From JANQPX01 sp039197065 (lineage in GTDB: Bacteria; Pseudomonadota; Alphaproteobacteria; Geminicoccales; Geminicoccaceae), in the NCBI GenBank assembly GCA_039197065.1, contig JBCCUL010000004.1:186001-250000 (forward strand): DNA of 64,000 bases, read 5' to 3'. Shown here piece after piece: positions 59,958 through 64,000 of this stretch. A program made the position numbers and the translations under genes. The notes beneath the pieces were generated by a model. The model did no database searches and was not told the origin of the DNA. It was given only the letters and a program-made list of their open reading frames with translations. Positions within the stretch are counted from its first letter, which is position 1. Each line of letters begins with the position of its first letter.

Positions 59958-60188
59958 ATGTTTGACAATGAAGCACTCGTGCTGGATCTGGTGGCCTGGG
60001 TCGGCAAGGGACCGAAGCCTTATGACGATGTGATGGCCGCATGGCGCACCTCCTGTCCGCGCCTCCAGGTTTGGGAGGACGCTGTCGACCATGGCCTGGT
60101 GATGAGACGGGACGCCGGCGAAGAGGGGCTCCTGGTCGAAGTCACCGACAAGGGCCGAGCCCTTCTTCGGGAACGCGGCCGCGGCTGA
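59958..60188 (+). CDS. Small hypothetical protein
   Basis: 76 residues from ATG 59958 (GTG 59952 possible), preceded by GGGAG. Sequence LVLDLVAWVGKGPKPYDDVM through TDKGRALLRERG has the look of a small winged-helix domain: helices, then a basic C-terminal wing. No signal peptide. It follows the quinone oxidoreductase by 37 bp and may be cotranscribed. No function recognised. Confidence 0.7.
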   Translation: MFDNEALVLDLVAWVGKGPKPYDDVMAAWRTSCPRLQVWEDAVDHGLVMRRDAGEEGLLVEVTDKGRALLRERGRG

Positions 60189-60296
60189 GCTTGGCAGGCT
60201 GATCGTCGCAGAATGTCTCCCCGGTGCCGGCGGCACCTGGACATCGTCGCGCCGCTGGTTCATATAACCTGACGGTTGATATGTCAGGAGAATTTC

Positions 60297-60749
60297 GTGA
60301 AAAGGAACGTTGTTACGGCGGCGATGGCCGGTGTCATCGTCGTGGGATTGAGCGGCTGTGCCAATTCGTTCCTGGCAGGCCCCGGCACACAGACGCGTCA
60401 GGCCGATAACGGTCTGGAGCTGGTCTTCGGCCCTGCCTTCTTTGACTATAAGACAGCCGAACTCGGTGCCGAGGGTCAGCGCGAAGTCGAACTCATCGCC
60501 CGTCTGCTACGCCAGAAGCCGGGGCGCGAGGTCATCATCGAGGGGCATACCGACGACGTCGGTTCGGAAGGCTATAACTTTGTCCTTTCAATGGCCCGCG
60601 CGGATGCGGTCAAGGAGGCCCTGATCGAACACGGCATCGAAGGCGACCGCCTCGTTGTCGCGGCCATGGGAGAGACCTTGCCGGCATCCTTCAGCAACAC
60701 CGAAGACGGACGCGCGAAGAACCGGCGCGTCGAGGTCATCATCCGCTAG
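60297..60749 (+). CDS. OmpA-family outer membrane lipoprotein
   Basis: 150 residues from GTG 60297, with AGGAG six bases upstream. Lipoprotein signal (VKRNVVTAAMAGVIVVGLSGC) with lipobox LSGC, then an OmpA C-terminal peptidoglycan-binding domain: FDYKTAELGAEGQREVELIA, IIEGHTDDVGSEGYNFVLSM, ARADAVKEALIEHGI, DGRAKNRRVEVIIR. The conserved Asp and Arg of the diaminopimelate pocket are present. It anchors the outer membrane to peptidoglycan (Pal/YiaD-like). Probably monocistronic. Confidence 0.9.
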   Translation: MKRNVVTAAMAGVIVVGLSGCANSFLAGPGTQTRQADNGLELVFGPAFFDYKTAELGAEGQREVELIARLLRQKPGREVIIEGHTDDVGSEGYNFVLSMARADAVKEALIEHGIEGDRLVVAAMGETLPASFSNTEDGRAKNRRVEVIIR

Positions 60750-60830
60750 GTCGGTTCCCGGCATGACGGATTTGCTCCATTCTGCCGATACAAACTTTCA
60801 CTGAAGGAAGCAAATGAGGTGGTCACACCA

Positions 60831-62180
60831 CTAAGCTTGTAGCCTTCTCGCTGCCTTTTGATGCGCCTCCATCAACTTGGGCAGATCGACGCCGGTCAGC
60901 AGGCCATCCTCCACCAGCCAGCGGCCGGCGACCATCACCCGGTCAGCGCGATGGGCGCCGCATAGCACCAGGGCGGCGAGCGGATCGCCGTGGCCGGAAA
61001 AGCGCGGCTCGTCCAGCTTGAACAGCGCCAGATCGGCCTCGCAGCCGACGGCGATGCGCCCGATATCCGTGCGTCCGAGACAACGGGCCGAGCCTTCGGT
61101 CGCCAGCTTGAGCGCGTCTTTCTGAGTGAAGGCCGTCGACCGTCGACTGACGCGCTGAAGAAGCATGGCCAGTCTTGCCTCCTGCATAAGGTTGGAGCTG
61201 TCGTTCGAGGCCGACCCGTCGACGGCGAGCCCGACCGGAACGCCCGCCGCCTGAAGATCGACAACTCGACAGGTGCCTGAGCCGAGCATCATGTTCGCCG
61301 CGGGGCAATGAGCGATCGCCGTGCCAGCGGAGGCGAGACGTTTGATGTCAGCGTCGTTGAAAAAGACGCCGTGGGCGAGCCAGGCACGCTCATTGAGCCA
61401 GCCCTGCTCCTCCAGATAGTCGAGCGGGGACATGCCGAAACGGTTCTGGCAGAACCGGCTTTCATCCTCGGTTTCCGCGAGGTGCGTGTGCAGGCGACAG
61501 TCGAGATGCTCGGCCATGACGGCGGTTGCGCGCATCAGCTCGGTGGTCACCGAAAAGGGCGAGCAAGGCGCAAGCGCGATGTCGATCATCGCACCGGAGC
61601 GATCGCCCAGCTGGTTGTGCTTTTTCACCAGCCGCTCGCTGTCGCAAAGGATAGTCCAGTCGTCCTGTACCACCTCCTCGGGCGGCAGACCGCCATCCTT
61701 TTCGGACAAGTTCATCGAGCCGCGGGTCAGCACCGCGCGCATGCCGAGTTCTTCGGCAACCTCCACTTCGATATCGATCGCCTTCGAAAGGCGTTTCGGA
61801 AATACGTAATGATGGTCGACGCTGGTGGTGCAGCCGGACAGCAAGAGCTCGGACATGGCGAGCTTCGCCGCGAGCCGTAGATCCTCGGGACGAAGTCCCG
61901 CCCAGACCGGATAAAGCGTCTTCAGCCAGGGAAACAGCTCCTTGTCCAAGGCCGGGCCGAAGGCGCGGGTCAGCGTCTGATAGTAATGATGATGCGTATT
62001 GATCAGCCCAGGCAAGGCGACGTGGTCGCCGGCATCGACTTGACTAGTGACCGGCCTGGAGGGTTCGTGTCCGGTTGGGATGAGTTCGATAATGGTCGAG
62101 CCGTCGACCACGATGCCGCCGCCGGCGTCAATCCCGTCCTCGACGAGGACCGCCAAGGGATCTTTGATCCAGGTCGCCAT
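60831..62180 (-). CDS. Amidohydrolase, 8-oxoguanine deaminase/TrzA-AtzA-like
   Basis: 449 residues, ATG 62180. Metal site HHH in LINTHHHYYQTLTRAFGPAL (~60), further ligands in LHTHLAETEDE and AWLAHGVFFND, catalytic Asp in AVDGSASNDSSNLMQEARLA. INTHHHYYQTLTRA with PWLKTLYPVW is characteristic of the 8-oxoguanine deaminase group (8-oxoguanine to urate plus ammonia) of the AtzA/TrzN subtype; related enzymes act on other aminated rings. Divergent from the isomerase gene at 62268 with an 87-bp shared promoter region. No purine pathway genes nearby. Confidence 0.85.
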   Translation of the reverse strand: MATWIKDPLAVLVEDGIDAGGGIVVDGSTIIELIPTGHEPSRPVTSQVDAGDHVALPGLINTHHHYYQTLTRAFGPALDKELFPWLKTLYPVWAGLRPEDLRLAAKLAMSELLLSGCTTSVDHHYVFPKRLSKAIDIEVEVAEELGMRAVLTRGSMNLSEKDGGLPPEEVVQDDWTILCDSERLVKKHNQLGDRSGAMIDIALAPCSPFSVTTELMRATAVMAEHLDCRLHTHLAETEDESRFCQNRFGMSPLDYLEEQGWLNERAWLAHGVFFNDADIKRLASAGTAIAHCPAANMMLGSGTCRVVDLQAAGVPVGLAVDGSASNDSSNLMQEARLAMLLQRVSRRSTAFTQKDALKLATEGSARCLGRTDIGRIAVGCEADLALFKLDEPRFSGHGDPLAALVLCGAHRADRVMVAGRWLVEDGLLTGVDLPKLMEAHQKAARRLQA

Positions 62181-62267
62181 CCAATACGCACTCCTTTCGG
62201 GCTTTTCCCAAGCGCACTCTGTCCTCTACACTTCGTTCAAACAACCCGGATCGTTGGGGAGGCAAAA

Positions 62268-63323
62268 ATGAGCATGATCAAGGGACCAGGCTTGTTCCTG
62301 GCGCAGTTTGCGGGCGACGAAGCCCCGTTCGACTCGCTGCCGGCCATCACCAGTTGGGCGGCAAACCTCGGTTACAAAGGCGTGCAGATTCCGAGCTGGG
62401 ACGGGCGTCTGTTCGATCTCGCCAAGGCGGCGGAAAGCGATGCCTATTGTGACGAAGTCAAAGGCATTTGCGCGGATGCAGGCGTCGAAATCACCGAACT
62501 CTCCTCGCATCTGCAGGGCCAGTTGGTCGCCGTGCATCCCGCTTTCGATGACGGTTTCGATGCTTTCGCCGCACCGGAAGTCCGGGGCAACCCGAAAGCG
62601 CGCCAGGCCTGGGCCGTCGAGCAGATGAAGCTCGCCGCCAAGGCGTCCAGGCGGCTCGGCCTCGATAATCATGTGTCGTTCACCGGCGCCCTCGCCTGGC
62701 CTTACATCTACCCCTGGCCGCCCCGGCCGGCCGGCCTGATCGAGATGGCGTTCGACGAGCTTGCGAACCGCTGGAAACCGATCCTCAATGCCTTCGATGA
62801 GGTCGGCGTCAATATCGGCTACGAGATCCATCCGGGCGAGGATGTGCATGATGGCGCCACCTTCGAGATGTTCCTGGAGCGCCTCGGCAACCATCCGCGC
62901 TGCCAGATCAACTACGATCCCAGCCATTTCCTCCTGCAGCAGATGGACTATCTCGGCTTCATCGACGTCTATCAGGAGCGCATCTGCGCCTTTCATGTGA
63001 AGGACGCCGAGTTCAATCCGAGTCCAAGGCAAGGCGTCTATTCCGGCTTCCAGTCCTGGACCGACCGCGCCGCGCGCTTTCGGTCACTGGGCGATGGCCA
63101 GGTCGACTTCAAGGGCATTTTCTCCAAGATGCAGGCAATCGGCTATGACAGCTGGGCCGTGCTGGAGTGGGAGTGCTGCCTGAAAAACGCCGAGGATGGC
63201 GCGCGCGAAGGGGCCGAGTTCATCGCCGCCCACATCATCCGCCCCGCAGAGAGCGCCTTCGACGATTTCGCCGCCGGCGAGGTCGATCAAGGCGCCAACA
63301 AGCGGATGCTCGGAATCTCGTGA
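62268..63323 (+). CDS. Sugar phosphate isomerase/epimerase (xylose isomerase-like TIM barrel)
   Basis: 351 residues from ATG 62268, GGGAGG upstream. AP endonuclease 2 superfamily barrel with metal residues expected in VNIGYEIHPGEDVHDG (Glu), CQINYDPSHFLLQQMDYLGF (Asp/His) and FHVKDAEFNP (His/Asp). Members isomerise or epimerise keto-sugars or inositol derivatives. It is followed 18 bp later by a Gfo/Idh/MocA oxidoreductase, the usual pair in inositol- or sugar-oxidation operons. Substrate not predictable. Confidence 0.87.
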   Translation: MSMIKGPGLFLAQFAGDEAPFDSLPAITSWAANLGYKGVQIPSWDGRLFDLAKAAESDAYCDEVKGICADAGVEITELSSHLQGQLVAVHPAFDDGFDAFAAPEVRGNPKARQAWAVEQMKLAAKASRRLGLDNHVSFTGALAWPYIYPWPPRPAGLIEMAFDELANRWKPILNAFDEVGVNIGYEIHPGEDVHDGATFEMFLERLGNHPRCQINYDPSHFLLQQMDYLGFIDVYQERICAFHVKDAEFNPSPRQGVYSGFQSWTDRAARFRSLGDGQVDFKGIFSKMQAIGYDSWAVLEWECCLKNAEDGAREGAEFIAAHIIRPAESAFDDFAAGEVDQGANKRMLGIS

Positions 63324-63341
63324 ACTTGCCGGAGACAGACG

Positions 63342-64000
63342 ATGACTATCGAGGATAAGGCCAAGGCAAGTTCAGCGCGTGCCGCCCGGCACCGCCTCGG
63401 GATGGTGGGGGGCGGGCAAGGCGCGTTCATTGGCGGCGTGCATCGGATCGCTTCTAGGATCGACGATCGCTACGAGCTGGTGGCGGGGGGGTTTTCCTCG
63501 GATCCTGCACGCTCAAAGGCGTCCGCCGCCGAGCTTGGCGTCGCCGATGCCCGCGCCTATGGCAGCTATGAGGAGATGGCGAAAGCGGAGGCTGCGCGCG
63601 ATGACGGCATCGATGTCGTCGCGATCGTCACGCCGAATCACATGCATTACGGGCCGGCCAAGACGTTCCTGGAAGCCGGTATCCACGTCATCTGCGACAA
63701 GCCGCTTTGCACCTCGCTCGGCGAGGCGCGGGAACTTGTCGAGGTGGTGGAACGCTCAAAGAGGATCTTTGCGCTGACCCACAACTACACCGGCTATCCG
63801 ATGGTGCGGCAGATGCGCGAGATGGTGGCCGCGGGCGACATCGGTGATATCAGGGTCATTCAAGTCGAATACGTCCAGGACTGGCTGTCGACCAAGCTGG
63901 AGGAGACCGGCCAGAAACAGGCGAGCTGGCGGACGGACCCGGCGCAGTCGGGTGCGGGCGGCGCCATCGGCGACATCGGCACCCACGCCCACAATCTCGC
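63342..64000 (+). CDS. Gfo/Idh/MocA family oxidoreductase (partial)
   Basis: First ~219 residues; continues past the right edge. ATG 63342 after CCGGAGAC. NAD fold RLGMVGGGQGAFIGGVHRIA (~19-38), DVVAIVTPNHMHYGPAKTFL, the signature CDKPLCTSLGEARELVEVVE (catalytic Lys of the EKP motif, here DKP) and start of the C-terminal domain (AGGAIGDIGTHAHNL). Oxidises or reduces sugars and inositols with NAD(P). Paired with the isomerase at 62268. Confidence 0.9.
   Translation, partial: MTIEDKAKASSARAARHRLGMVGGGQGAFIGGVHRIASRIDDRYELVAGGFSSDPARSKASAAELGVADARAYGSYEEMAKAEAARDDGIDVVAIVTPNHMHYGPAKTFLEAGIHVICDKPLCTSLGEARELVEVVERSKRIFALTHNYTGYPMVRQMREMVAAGDIGDIRVIQVEYVQDWLSTKLEETGQKQASWRTDPAQSGAGGAIGDIGTHAHNL

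Noticed and set aside
1..64000. CRISPR arrays, tRNA/rRNA genes, IS elements, prophage genes
   Set aside because: None could be supported; the repeats found are palindromic intergenic elements without spacers or transposase.

Overview
The window is high-GC, densely coded DNA with short, often ATGA-overlapping gene junctions. It looks like a chromosome or large replicon of an alphaproteobacterium, most likely Hyphomicrobiales (Rhizobium-like). Pointers are the glxBCD-glnT block, the abundant MalFGK/ProXWV-type importers, the cyclase-TolB-TPR and CadC-TolB-TPR regulators, and palindromic intergenic repeats. No rRNA, tRNA, CRISPR array, phage or transposase was seen.

Layout. 0-3 kb: start of a sarcosine/dimethylglycine dehydrogenase-like flavoprotein (left edge), an RpiR regulator, a Rieske oxygenase of the betaine/carnitine type and a carboxymuconolactone decarboxylase-like protein. 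3-9 kb: a class III adenylate cyclase, a PAP2-type phosphatase/haloperoxidase with a 36-unit Gly-Thr N-terminal tract, and a convergent 918-residue protein with an HExxH motif. 9-14 kb: an orphan PAS histidine kinase and a KefF/KefC-like potassium efflux pair. 14.5-22.1 kb: a metal (probably zinc) gene cluster with a NicO transporter, a DUF1007 protein, two MacB-like ABC modules, a His-rich ZrgA/DUF2796 protein and two DUF3299 proteins, one of them frameshifted. 22-33.6 kb: a SorC regulator, an acetoin-dehydrogenase-like E1/E2 set, a SAF-domain oxidoreductase, a complete carbohydrate ABC importer and a PfkB kinase, probably one catabolic unit for an unidentified sugar or polyol. 33.6-38.1 kb: two unrecognised proteins, a methyltransferase and a CadC-like regulator with TolB/TPR domains.

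38.6-51 kb is a quaternary-ammonium block. It holds a ProXWV importer whose permease is a tandem fusion, an EamA transporter, a second Rieske oxygenase, choline sulfatase, two SDRs, a 3-hydroxyacyl-CoA/carnitine dehydrogenase-like enzyme and an aldehyde dehydrogenase. 51.2-52.6 kb: a TIR domain fused to a formylglycine-generating-enzyme fold, compositionally unlike its neighbours. 52.7-58.8 kb: a GntR regulator with a palindromic operator, the split glutamate-synthase-like glxBCD, a small Cys-rich secreted protein and a GlnT/GmaS-like ligase. 58.9-64 kb: quinone oxidoreductase, a small protein, an OmpA lipoprotein, 8-oxoguanine deaminase-like amidohydrolase, a TIM-barrel isomerase and the start of a Gfo/Idh/MocA oxidoreductase.

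The common metabolic thread is uptake and demethylation of betaine-like compounds plus sugar/polyol catabolism. The signals standard gene calling does not explain are four copies of one long palindromic repeat (14.25, 35.13, 38.17, 47.64 kb), two copies of a second two-hairpin repeat whose stems differ in sequence but still pair (13.94 and 38.38 kb), the Gly-Thr tract, the TIR-FGE fusion and the paired ABC modules of the metal cluster.
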